Positions 7,482 to 15,668 of a stretch of DNA of 64,000 nt are shown piece after piece. The notes under the pieces were generated by a model, which saw only the letters and a program-made list of their open reading frames with translations, was not told where the DNA came from and made no database searches. The stretch spans positions 50,462 to 114,461 of the forward strand of contig JBBTET010000007.1 of assembly GCA_038042195.1 (NCBI GenBank), given 5' to 3'. The position numbers and the translations under genes are program-made. The DNA is from JACRIM01 sp038042195. Its GTDB lineage: Bacteria; Planctomycetota; Phycisphaerae; UBA1845; UTPLA1. How positions within the stretch are numbered: position 1 is the first letter of the stretch; each line of letters opens with the position of its first letter.

Positions 7482-9254
7482 TTACGGTGGGCCGTAGGTG
7501 AAATTCGTGTGGTTGACGCCGTGGCAGGTCAGGGTGCAACTGCCGGTGAAGAGGCCCGTGTCCACATAGAAGCGTTGGCCGCCGACGATGGAGAGGTCGA
7601 AGTTGACGAGGTGGTCGTGATTGGCGCGGCTGCCGCTCACGCCATGGGCGGCGTGGCAGGCGGAGCAGGGGGTGCGGGCCTGGACGACGTGGCGATTGTG
7701 GAAGTTGAAGCTTTGGTCGCCGAGGATGGAGTTGCGATCGTGGCATTTGTAGCAGAGGGCGTAGGACTGCGGGGACTCGACGGTGAAGTCGGCGGTGTCG
7801 TAGCGGTTGGCGAGGAGGAAGTCGAAGCGTGAGCCGTGGGGGCCGTTCGCGGAGCCGCCGCCGAGTTGGCGGGCGTCGGGATTGTTGTGGCAATCCTGGC
7901 AGCCGATGATCGGGCGCGTTCGGACTTCGGGGAGGAGGCTGGGCGTTTCGTTACTTAGGAATGTTGGGAAGGTGATCGGATGTGCTGACGCGGCCGTGGG
8001 GAGAAGTTGGCGACGGATGTTGCCGAAGCCCTCGATCTGGCGGCTGATGCGCGGGCGGATGAGCACGGGGTTGTCGGCGTGGCAGCGGAAGCAGACTTCG
8101 TAATAGAAGCGGGCCTCGTCGACTGGTGCGCCGACGAGATTCACGCCGCGTGCGTTGCTCATTGCGCCGGGGAGGATCGGCCCGCGACGGTCGGCGAGCA
8201 GGAGCGCGTTCGAGAGCGGGCTGGGGCGGACGGAGTGTGGGTTGTGGCAATCGACGCACTCGACGTGCGGCGGCATGAGCAGCGGGTTTTCCTTCGGGTC
8301 GTGTAGGTCGGCGAGCCTGTTGAAGGTGTGACCGCTGCGGCTGTTGAGTGTGTCCTGAATATTTATTCCGCCGATTCCGTCGTGGCAGGTGATGCAGAGA
8401 TCGGAGGGGCGGTCGCGGAGGAGTCGCTCGCGATGGGGGGCGTTGTGGACGACGTGACAGGAGGAGCAGGCGTTTTCCGCCATCGAGCGAAAGGGAAGTT
8501 TTATTCCGTTGGTCGATGTGACCTGCACGGAGCGCGGGCTCTGGGCGTGGGAACTGACTTCCCAGCCTTCCATTTTGTGGCAGGTGTTGCAGAGGGCGGA
8601 TTGTCGGTCGGTGATGCGCAGGAAGTTGCCCACTTCATTGTTGTGTGGATCGTGGCAGGCGGTGCATTCGAGTTGGCCTCGCGGGCCGAGCTTGATGCGG
8701 CTGTCGACGAGGTCGGGCGAACGGATTTGGCTGTCACGGTTGGAGAGCTGTCGGTCGTAGCGGAAGCCGATGGGGTGATCGTCGGAGAGGTCGTTGGTGA
8801 GATTCGACGGGCCGGTCGGCATGAAGGGCTGGTTCATGGGGATGGGGTCGGTGGGCGGGCGATTGAGCACGAGGCCGAGGGCGATGCTGCCGTCGTGGCA
8901 GGAGAGACACATCTTGCTGGGGCCGCCGGGCTGATCGATTCGGGCATCGGTGGTGCTTGAATTGTAGATGCGGTAGTAAGTCGTGGGGTTGTAGCGATTC
9001 CAGAGGGGGGCCTGTGGGCTGGCGTTGTGCGGGGCGTGGCAGAAGATGCAGACTTCGCCTTCGTTGAGGGCTTTCACCGTGCCGGGGCCGAAGGTGGAGA
9101 GGTCGTGTTTGGAATTGACGACGGACTCGTCGGCGCGGAGGGGGGCGATGATGACAAGAGCGAATGCGCAGATGACGCGACCCCACCCTAGCCCTCTCCT
9201 TATTATGGGGAGGGGACCAGAAGCGACAGACGTGGCGAAAGTGCGTGTCGTCAC
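7482..9254 (-). CDS. Dodecahaem c-type cytochrome (doubled CXXCH type)
   Basis: The 590-residue exported protein has a hydrophobic leader ending near APLRA. It carries eleven CXXCH motifs (CIFCH, CLSCH, CTACH, CNTCH, CSSCH, CITCH, CVDCH, CFRCH, CQDCH, CYKCH, CSACH) and a twelfth, unusual CX3CH (CTLTCH) close to the C-terminus. Several motifs are followed by P-H-N or A-H-G, typical of doubled-CXXCH cytochromes with bis-His haems. Its ATG overlaps the stop of the NHL gene upstream by four bases (ATGA), so the two are coupled. It is the last gene of the beta-barrel/NHL/cytochrome operon. I infer a periplasmic or outer-membrane electron conduit component. Confidence 0.9.
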   Translation of the reverse strand: MTTRTFATSVASGPLPIIRRGLGWGRVICAFALVIIAPLRADESVVNSKHDLSTFGPGTVKALNEGEVCIFCHAPHNASPQAPLWNRYNPTTYYRIYNSSTTDARIDQPGGPSKMCLSCHDGSIALGLVLNRPPTDPIPMNQPFMPTGPSNLTNDLSDDHPIGFRYDRQLSNRDSQIRSPDLVDSRIKLGPRGQLECTACHDPHNNEVGNFLRITDRQSALCNTCHKMEGWEVSSHAQSPRSVQVTSTNGIKLPFRSMAENACSSCHVVHNAPHRERLLRDRPSDLCITCHDGIGGINIQDTLNSRSGHTFNRLADLHDPKENPLLMPPHVECVDCHNPHSVRPSPLSNALLLADRRGPILPGAMSNARGVNLVGAPVDEARFYYEVCFRCHADNPVLIRPRISRQIEGFGNIRRQLLPTAASAHPITFPTFLSNETPSLLPEVRTRPIIGCQDCHNNPDARQLGGGSANGPHGSRFDFLLANRYDTADFTVESPQSYALCYKCHDRNSILGDQSFNFHNRHVVQARTPCSACHAAHGVSGSRANHDHLVNFDLSIVGGQRFYVDTGLFTGSCTLTCHGVNHTNFTYGPP

Positions 9255-10327
9255 GGCTGCGTCTCCTTTAGATACTGAAACACCTGCACGCGGCGATTGT
9301 AGGTGTCGGCGATCCAGATGCGATCCTGGTCGTCGATGCTGATGCCGGCGGGGAGGTAGAACTCGCCGGGGCCGCGGCCTTCTTGTCCGAGGGCCATGAG
9401 CAGGCGGCCCTGGTCGTCGAAGAGTTGGATGTTCTCGAATTGGTTGTCGAGGACGTAAATGTTGCCTTGTGAGTCGGTGGCAACATCGCGCGGGAGGGCG
9501 AAGTCGCCGGCGGCGTCGCCCTTATGGCCGAAGGAGAGCAGCGGCAATCCGTCGGAGCGTAGAATTTGGATGCGGAAGTTCATGGAGTCGGCGATGGCAA
9601 AGCCTCGATCCAGGAGCCGGGCAATGCCGGTGGGGAAGTTGATTTCGCCGGCTGCGGCACCTCGCGCGCCTATCGTTCGAATCTTGGTACCCGTAGCGTC
9701 GAATACTTTGCAGTTGTGCGACCCACTGTCAATGACAAACAACTCATCGGTGGAGGCGTCGTGGGTGATTGAGGCGGGGCGTTTTAGTTGGCCCTCACCG
9801 ATGGTGCGTTGATAGACTCCGTCCATGTTGAAGAGGAAGATGGCGGCGCGTTTGCTGTCGACGACGGCGATGGAGTCCTTTGCGAAGGCGAGGTCGATGG
9901 GCCATTCCAGTCGCTTGGAGCCGGTGTCACGAATCGTGGCGAATGAGCGCGACGCAAGGTCCATGCGATACACGGCTTGATTCTGGCCGTCGGCGACGAA
10001 GACGAGGTCGCCTTTGGCGATGACGGACATCGGCGTGGAGAAACCGATCTTGGGCTTGGGGCCGGTGAAGAGTTCGCCGAGGGATTGGAGGCCTTTCGCG
10101 GGTGCGTGGAGGCTGTCTTCGCCGGTGAGTTGGCCGATGTAGCGGATGCGGGGTTGGTCGGGGGATTTGGGCCAGACGATTGGGGGATTTTGGTCGGTGA
10201 AGACGGGTTTGAGTGGGCCTTGGCAGCCGAGATTTGCAACGATGGCAATCGTGAGGAACACGAGGGTTGCGCGTAGTCGAAGCGCTTGGCAAGCCGCGCG
10301 GCTAAACGTGAGAAGGTCCGTGGTCAT
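9251..10327 (-). CDS. NHL-repeat beta-propeller lipoprotein
   Basis: The 358-residue product has a type II signal peptide whose lipobox ends in ANLGC near residue 34, so it is probably lipid-anchored. The rest is a run of about six NHL-type repeats, with recurring strands such as LVFVADGQNQAVYRMD, FAIADSMNFRIQILRS and IWIADTYNRRVQVFQ. This is a six-bladed propeller, normally a protein-binding scaffold. It is the middle gene of an operon, overlapping the beta-barrel gene upstream and the dodecahaem gene downstream by four bases each. It probably docks the cytochrome to the barrel or to a partner (inference). The same module is fused to a cytochrome in the divergent gene at 13373-15412. Confidence 0.85.
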   Translation of the reverse strand: MTTDLLTFSRAACQALRLRATLVFLTIAIVANLGCQGPLKPVFTDQNPPIVWPKSPDQPRIRYIGQLTGEDSLHAPAKGLQSLGELFTGPKPKIGFSTPMSVIAKGDLVFVADGQNQAVYRMDLASRSFATIRDTGSKRLEWPIDLAFAKDSIAVVDSKRAAIFLFNMDGVYQRTIGEGQLKRPASITHDASTDELFVIDSGSHNCKVFDATGTKIRTIGARGAAAGEINFPTGIARLLDRGFAIADSMNFRIQILRSDGLPLLSFGHKGDAAGDFALPRDVATDSQGNIYVLDNQFENIQLFDDQGRLLMALGQEGRGPGEFYLPAGISIDDQDRIWIADTYNRRVQVFQYLKETQP

Positions 10328-12423
10328 GATCGTGCCCTCCCAATGATCGGGATCTCGCGGCGCACTCGGATCCAGACGCCGAAGGAATCATCCTCCGACG
10401 TGGGCAGGTGCAGCGTCTCGTATTCTATTTCGAGCGAGACAGTGAACAATCCGATTCGGTAGGCGAGGTTGGTGCGGAGGTCGACGCCGTTGGTTCGGCC
10501 GAAGAAGGAGTCGTCCTCATAGCGGTAGGCGGCGTTGGCGTTGGCCTCGATGTTGCGACCGAGCGTGTAACGATAGTTCATGCCGAGGTCGAGGAGGACG
10601 GTGTCGCGGGGTTCGAGGCTGTGCAGGCCGTCGAAGGCGAATTGCGACAGGGTGCCACGGCCGGTGACTAGTTGCATTGCATCTTGCGCGAGGACGGCAT
10701 CTGCGTTGAAGTGGACGGCCTGGTAGGGATCGATGTTGTCGTCGTTGGTTTCGTATTCCATGCCGGCGGACCACCGCTTCTTTTTGTAGGTCATGCCGAT
10801 GCGGTGGCGATTTACGTCGCGGTCGGAGTTGTAGAGGAGGAACCGTTGGCGATTGACGTCTTCCTCCTGTGCGGTCCCGGCGTAGTAGGGTGTCCAACCG
10901 TTCTTAAAGTCCTGTTGCACGCGTACATCGACACGGTCGCGTCGAATCGCGAAGTCGTTGAACACACGATAGACGTAGCTGACCATCACGGTCTGGCGAT
11001 TCAGGATTTGGCCGGTGAAGACGCGGTGAATCGACAGGTACTTGCCGATGGGGAGCAGGGTGTAATCGCGGCCGGGCAGGAAGATGCGCGATCGCGTGAG
11101 GTCGGTGACGACGACGGTGAAGAGATTCACGTCGCTGTGCGAGAGCATGGCGGGCAGCGGGTCGATGAAGGTGACGGATTCACCGGTGACGATGCCGTCG
11201 CGGTCGCCGTCGTTGGTGCTGTAGCCGGTGTGGTTGTAGGAGAGGTTGCTGGTGAATCGGCCGAGGTCGTTGTCCTTGCTGAAGGCGAAGTTGGCGAGGC
11301 CGCCCCATTCCTTGCTGTCGGCGTTTTCGTCGACGTCCTGGGTCAATGCGTAGAGATTGAAGTTGCTGGTAAGGGCGCTGGCGAGGGTGTGGGTGAGGCC
11401 GACGTCGCCGCGGCCTGTTTTGCTTTGGAGTTGCTGGAAGTTTTCCTTGAGCCACTGGACGCCGTAAGTGGTGAAGAGGTCGTCGGTGTGTTGCAGGTGG
11501 AGGCGCGGGGCGAACTCGGCCACGTCGCGTGCCCAGTCGCCTTTCTCATCCTCGTAGCGGGCGATGGTTTCGAGGCGATTGCGGCCCTGGTCACCGAAGG
11601 TGATGGTGTCGAGCAGCGAGAAGTAGTTGTGGCGATTGTTGAAGGTGTCGCGTGTTCCGGAGTATTGCTCGTCGCGGTCCATGTACTCGTAGTTGAGCTT
11701 CATGGAGTGGTTCGCGGTGGGTTGCCACGTGGCTTCATAGCGAAAGGCGTCTTCGGCGCGTTGCTCGCTGTCGTTGTAGAAGAAGGAGCGGCTGCCATCG
11801 AGGTCGTCGTAGAGGTGCTCGATGGTGAGCGACATCGGGAGGGTGGAGTCGTTGTAGTTGATCTGCGCGCCGTAGCGCTCGCGGGTGCGGTCGAGGCTGG
11901 GGAGGAATGGGCGGGCGAGTCGGTCATTGAGTTTCGACGCGAAGGCCGAGGCGGAGATTTTTCCGACGGGGAGGGCTTGCAGGCGCAGGTCGTATTCCAG
12001 TACCTGGCCGTGTGGATCGTTTTCCTGTCCGCCCAGACCGGGCGTGTCTTCCTGGAATCGCTCCTGCGAGAAACCGAAGCGGGCCATGGCGTCGTATTTG
12101 AGTATGCGTTCGTCGATGAGGCTGCCGCTGGAGTTGAGGCCGAGCGTTTCCTGGAAGATGCGGGATTCGTTGCGCTGTCGGTAGGCGGGCGGACCGAGCC
12201 AACTGGTCTGTTCGCTGCGCACGTGGCGTCGAGAGAGTTCGGCATCAAAGCCAAGGTCGGCGGAGAGTTCGTCGATGCTCATGAAGTTAAGGCGACGTGG
12301 CGCTGCATCGACGACGGCGGGTTGCGTGGTGGTGGCGGGTGATGCATCGTCCGCCCATGCGACAGTTGCCGCGCCGAAAATCAGCAGCGTTGCATGGAGC
12401 AGGTGGCGGCGTATATGGGCCAT
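10324..12423 (-). CDS. Putative outer-membrane beta-barrel protein (porin-cytochrome partner)
   Basis: From the ATG at 12423 the protein is 699 residues, with a signal peptide ending near TVAWA. An upstream in-frame ATG at 12477 would put a non-signal-like extension in front. The mature chain is rich in alternating aromatic/polar strands separated by acidic, Asn/Asp-rich turns. It ends in a run of antiparallel-looking strands but lacks the usual terminal aromatic residue. It has no CXXCH. Size and context resemble the 650-750-residue barrel subunits (MtrB/PioB, OmbB) of porin-cytochrome complexes, though I see no sequence signature that proves membership. It heads the operon barrel > NHL > dodecahaem, each junction an ATGA overlap. 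A sleeve for electron transfer across the outer membrane is the favoured inference. Confidence 0.7.
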   Translation of the reverse strand: MAHIRRHLLHATLLIFGAATVAWADDASPATTTQPAVVDAAPRRLNFMSIDELSADLGFDAELSRRHVRSEQTSWLGPPAYRQRNESRIFQETLGLNSSGSLIDERILKYDAMARFGFSQERFQEDTPGLGGQENDPHGQVLEYDLRLQALPVGKISASAFASKLNDRLARPFLPSLDRTRERYGAQINYNDSTLPMSLTIEHLYDDLDGSRSFFYNDSEQRAEDAFRYEATWQPTANHSMKLNYEYMDRDEQYSGTRDTFNNRHNYFSLLDTITFGDQGRNRLETIARYEDEKGDWARDVAEFAPRLHLQHTDDLFTTYGVQWLKENFQQLQSKTGRGDVGLTHTLASALTSNFNLYALTQDVDENADSKEWGGLANFAFSKDNDLGRFTSNLSYNHTGYSTNDGDRDGIVTGESVTFIDPLPAMLSHSDVNLFTVVVTDLTRSRIFLPGRDYTLLPIGKYLSIHRVFTGQILNRQTVMVSYVYRVFNDFAIRRDRVDVRVQQDFKNGWTPYYAGTAQEEDVNRQRFLLYNSDRDVNRHRIGMTYKKKRWSAGMEYETNDDNIDPYQAVHFNADAVLAQDAMQLVTGRGTLSQFAFDGLHSLEPRDTVLLDLGMNYRYTLGRNIEANANAAYRYEDDSFFGRTNGVDLRTNLAYRIGLFTVSLEIEYETLHLPTSEDDSFGVWIRVRREIPIIGRARS

Positions 12424-12519
12424 CGGGCAACAAAACTTCCGCACACCGCCCGACCCCAAGGGCGGCCCATCGCGCACTCACCGCGCCGAGCGCGCTTCAG
12501 CGTGCCGCGTTTTCGCATC

Positions 12520-12548
12520 TTGATGGACACGTGCGCGCGGCGTATAGT
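12520..12548 (+). promoter_or_regulatory. Sigma70-like promoter before the tetrahaem gene
   Basis: TTGATG (12520-12525) and TATAGT (12543-12548) are separated by 17 bases, matching housekeeping -35 and -10 elements well. They lie in the 140-base gap between the divergent barrel and tetrahaem genes. The expected transcript start is within about ten bases of the ATG at 12564, and no ribosome binding site is seen. The message would therefore be nearly leaderless if this promoter is real. Confidence 0.45.
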
Positions 12549-12563
12549 CTGTTCCCGAACACG

Positions 12564-13280
12564 ATGAGATCATACTGCAAAAGCTCGAACCGTATACGGC
12601 GTTTCGCTACACTGAGCACCGCCGTTTGGTGCGTTTTTCTCGGGCTCTCGATCTTCGTCATCTCCATTACATCGGCATCCTGCGTGGAGGCGCAGCGCAC
12701 CGGACGCGCGACCACCCTGCCTGCGACGGAAGCTAAGTGGGACGTGCCGCCGGAATTGCGCGATTCATTCGCCGGTGGCCTAATCGGCAGCAAGCACGAC
12801 TTCAGCCGCGATCGGCACAACCCACGCGATTTGTGCTTGACCTGTCACACGCCGCACATCACGACGGCTCGTGCCCCGCTCCTGGATCGCGCGCCGCGAC
12901 CAGCGCAGGCGGCGTCGCTGCGGCAGGCGTTTGGGGATGAGCTGAATAGTTCGAGCATTTTGTGCCTGAGCTGTCACGATGGCGTGACCGCGCCGGATGT
13001 CTATACGTCGAGCCATTCACTGATGTGGACGGGGCAACTGGGCAGTCAGCAAGTCGGCTCACGGCCGTTGACCAGCCATCCGATTGGGGCGAAATATCCG
13101 CTGGTGGATTCCAAGTACCGCACGGCGGCGGAGGTGGAAGCCGATGGGCGTGTTCGGCTGCCGAGCGGGCGCGTGCAGTGCATTTCGTGCCACGACCCGC
13201 ACAATACGGAGCGGCATCCTTCGATGCTGGTGCGGTCGAATCAGCGGAGTAGTTTGTGTTTGGCGTGTCATCGGTTGTGA
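12564..13280 (+). CDS. Tetrahaem c-type cytochrome
   Basis: From the ATG at 12564 the product is 238 residues with a hydrophobic export segment (STAVWCVFLGLSIFVISIT). Four haem sites follow: CLTCH, CLSCH, CISCH and CLACH, the last five residues from the end. The first has a PH pair after it and the third is followed by DPHN, as in doubled-CXXCH cytochromes. The frame is open upstream, but that part is arginine-rich and antisense to the barrel gene. The gene is divergent from the barrel operon and 92 bases before the NHL-octahaem gene in the same direction. A small periplasmic electron carrier is likely. Confidence 0.85.
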   Translation: MRSYCKSSNRIRRFATLSTAVWCVFLGLSIFVISITSASCVEAQRTGRATTLPATEAKWDVPPELRDSFAGGLIGSKHDFSRDRHNPRDLCLTCHTPHITTARAPLLDRAPRPAQAASLRQAFGDELNSSSILCLSCHDGVTAPDVYTSSHSLMWTGQLGSQQVGSRPLTSHPIGAKYPLVDSKYRTAAEVEADGRVRLPSGRVQCISCHDPHNTERHPSMLVRSNQRSSLCLACHRL

Positions 13281-13338
13281 GGGGAAAAAAGGCACGAAGG
13301 CACTGAGGCACGAGGGCACATAGGGGCAGCGGATTATT

Positions 13339-13422
13339 TGTAGGGTCCGCTGTGCGGACCGGAACGTGAAGAATGATATTCAAGCCGAGTCATTTAAAAT
13401 GGTCCGCACAGCGGACCCTACA
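13339..13422. repeat. 22-base perfect inverted repeat running into a coding start
   Basis: The arm at 13339-13360 (starting TGTAGGGTCCGC) is exactly complementary to 13401-13422 (ending GCGGACCCTACA), with 40 bases between. The right arm lies inside the NHL-octahaem gene and encodes WSAQRTLQ in its signal peptide. The ATG of that gene is in the loop. The sequence resembles dispersed palindromic elements found in planctomycete genomes. A transcript hairpin here could mask or expose the start codon. Confidence 0.75.
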
Positions 13423-15412
13423 GAGTCGCGCTGTCCTAATCGTTAGTCCGCTGCTTTTTCTAGTTGGTTGCGGCGAATCCAACTTACAGCAGGTTCACGA
13501 GCGATTTCCGGAGCGGCTTTATCCGCGTGCGCCGCAGGCGCCGTGGGTGGTGGCGTTGGAGCGGTTGGAGACACGGGCCGAGCCGACTCGATCGCAGGTG
13601 GAAGTTTCGCTGTTTCTATTTGGGGAGGAGCCACAGCCACCGGCGAGCATCCTAAAACCGGGTGCGATTGCAGTTCGGGGTGAGGACGTATTCATTTCTG
13701 ATGGGCCGGTGTCGGCGATTTTTCGATATCACGCTGGTGCGGCCGGCATAGATGAGCTTCGCTTGAAGGAGCGACCGAAGGTGTCGTCGGCGATCTGTTT
13801 CAGCAAGACCGGTCACATGCTCGTGGCTGATGCACAGGGGGCGGGGGTGTTGGAGTATGACGCGGGCGGCGATGTTGTGCGACGCATCGGCCACCGGAAC
13901 GATCTGCGACCCGCCGGTGTCGCGTGTGTCGGCGATGAGATTTGGGTCAGTGATTTACAGGGGCATTGCATCGAGGTCTATGACGCGGGGACCGGCGGAC
14001 ATCGGCGGCGGATCGGGGAGCGCGGGTCGAGCCGGTTGCAATTCTCGTTTCCGATGGGGATAGCCGTTGCGCCCGATGGGAATGTCTGCATCGTGGACAT
14101 GATGAATCATCGGGTGCAGGTGCTGACGCCGCGCGGGGAGTTTGCGCGGGAGATTGGGGAGGCCGGCGACTGCGTCGGGTGCTTTGGGCGGCCGCGTGAT
14201 GTGGTGGTGGGGCCGGATGGGACGATCTTTGTCACGGACACGTCGGGAAGTCGCGTTCACGCATTTAGTTCCGAAGGGAAACCGCTGCTGGCATTTGGCG
14301 AGCCGGATGGCGGGGTTGGGGCGCTGCTGACGCCGAGCGGGATTGCTATCTCGCGCACGCGGCCCGGCAGCGCGGGGATGTTGCCTGATGGATTCGATGT
14401 TGCGTACTACATTCTGGTCGCCGAGCAGATGTTGGAGCCGGGTGTGCGGGTGTATGCGTGGCGAGACAAGGCAACGACTCCCGCGCCGGTGCAGCGGTCA
14501 AAGGTGAAAGCCTCTGCCGCGTTGTCATACAAGCCCGGTGCGTTGGCGAATGCGACCGAACCCGCGATCAATCCGCACTGGTCTGCCGTGAATTGCTCGG
14601 CGTGTCACACGATGGAGAGCGGGCGGGCATTGGCCATCGCGGCGGACGAAGTGGATTCGCTGTGCCTGTCGTGCCACGACGGTGTGCGGGCGCGGGCCGA
14701 GGCGCATCCGATTGGGAGACTGGCGGCGAGCAATGGTGTGAACACGCCGAAGGACTGGCCCCGCGTGGATGAGCGAATCGGTTGCGCGACGTGCCACGAC
14801 GTGCGACAACATTGCACCGCGCAGGCGGCGCGGCCCACCGTGAATCCCGCGATGGTGCGCGGCTACGACGCGGACAGGCCGACGGCGTATTGCACGACGT
14901 GTCACCAGGCCGATCCGTCGTGGCGATTCAGCCCGCATGAGCAACTGGCAGCCGATGGTCGCGTGAAGGAGCAATCATGCCTGTATTGCCACGTCAAGAC
15001 GCCGTATCTGACGGGCGACGGCACTCGGTATTTTGTATCCCTGCTGAAGGCGGATGGATCGAAAGTGTGTCTGACGTGTCACGTGCGGCACTGGGATGTA
15101 TCGGCGGCGGGGCATGTCGATCGGCCGGTCACGACGATGATCAAGCGGCGGCTAGTCGGGCGCGATCTGACGGGCGAAGGGATGTTGGCGGGGCCGGAGT
15201 TGCTCAAGGCGATGGCTGATCCGAACGAACTGTCGCGACGGTTGCCGCTGGCCGACAAGAAGGTGACGTGCTTTACGTGTCACAATCCACATCAGCGAGG
15301 GCTTTTCCATGCGACGTCGGAAATGGGGCTGTGGGCTGATGCGCCGGAGGATGCGGCGGTGGCTCTTCGGATGAACCGGATAGAACTTTGCATGGAATGC
15401 CACCGAAAATAG
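13373..15412 (+). CDS. NHL propeller-octahaem cytochrome fusion lipoprotein
   Basis: The 679-residue product combines two modules. A lipoprotein signal ends in LFLVGC (about residue 33). Residues about 95-375 are NHL-type propeller repeats (for example IAVAPDGNVCIVDMMNHRVQVL and VVVGPDGTIFVTDTSGSRVH). Residues about 405-679 hold eight haem sites: CSACH, CLSCH, CATCH, CTTCH, CLYCH, CLTCH, CFTCH, CMECH, the last three residues from the end. In the divergent operon the same two modules are separate genes. The start ATG has only a weak ribosome binding site and lies in the loop of an inverted repeat. I infer an outer-membrane- or inner-membrane-anchored electron transfer protein whose propeller docks a partner. 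Confidence 0.88.
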   Translation: MIFKPSHLKWSAQRTLQSRAVLIVSPLLFLVGCGESNLQQVHERFPERLYPRAPQAPWVVALERLETRAEPTRSQVEVSLFLFGEEPQPPASILKPGAIAVRGEDVFISDGPVSAIFRYHAGAAGIDELRLKERPKVSSAICFSKTGHMLVADAQGAGVLEYDAGGDVVRRIGHRNDLRPAGVACVGDEIWVSDLQGHCIEVYDAGTGGHRRRIGERGSSRLQFSFPMGIAVAPDGNVCIVDMMNHRVQVLTPRGEFAREIGEAGDCVGCFGRPRDVVVGPDGTIFVTDTSGSRVHAFSSEGKPLLAFGEPDGGVGALLTPSGIAISRTRPGSAGMLPDGFDVAYYILVAEQMLEPGVRVYAWRDKATTPAPVQRSKVKASAALSYKPGALANATEPAINPHWSAVNCSACHTMESGRALAIAADEVDSLCLSCHDGVRARAEAHPIGRLAASNGVNTPKDWPRVDERIGCATCHDVRQHCTAQAARPTVNPAMVRGYDADRPTAYCTTCHQADPSWRFSPHEQLAADGRVKEQSCLYCHVKTPYLTGDGTRYFVSLLKADGSKVCLTCHVRHWDVSAAGHVDRPVTTMIKRRLVGRDLTGEGMLAGPELLKAMADPNELSRRLPLADKKVTCFTCHNPHQRGLFHATSEMGLWADAPEDAAVALRMNRIELCMECHRK

Positions 15413-15668
15413 GCTCGCTGTGTCGATGGGATCCCTTTGGTCCAACTATGTGGCATTTCGCTCAACATCGCGGGAGAATCCGCAGCAGGTATGATCCGTC
15501 ATGACCTTGCAAGTCTCAGATCCGGCTGAGAGCGACAGCGAGATGGCATAGAAAGTGCATGTTATTCTGGTTTTCTCGTCGCCGTGAACGGTTGTGGATT
15601 GCGAGGGTTTGACGCTAGGAAGTGATGATGACGCCGCCTCCCGTTGAAAGACGGAGGGCGAGCGATAG

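Noticed and set aside
10672..12342. 556-codon open frame antisense to the beta-barrel gene
   Set aside because: Valine/glycine-rich mirror of the real gene, with no start signals or domains.
10324..12423. Naming the barrel gene mtrB or pioB
   Set aside because: Size and neighbours fit, but I can point to no diagnostic motif, and the NHL partner is not part of those systems.
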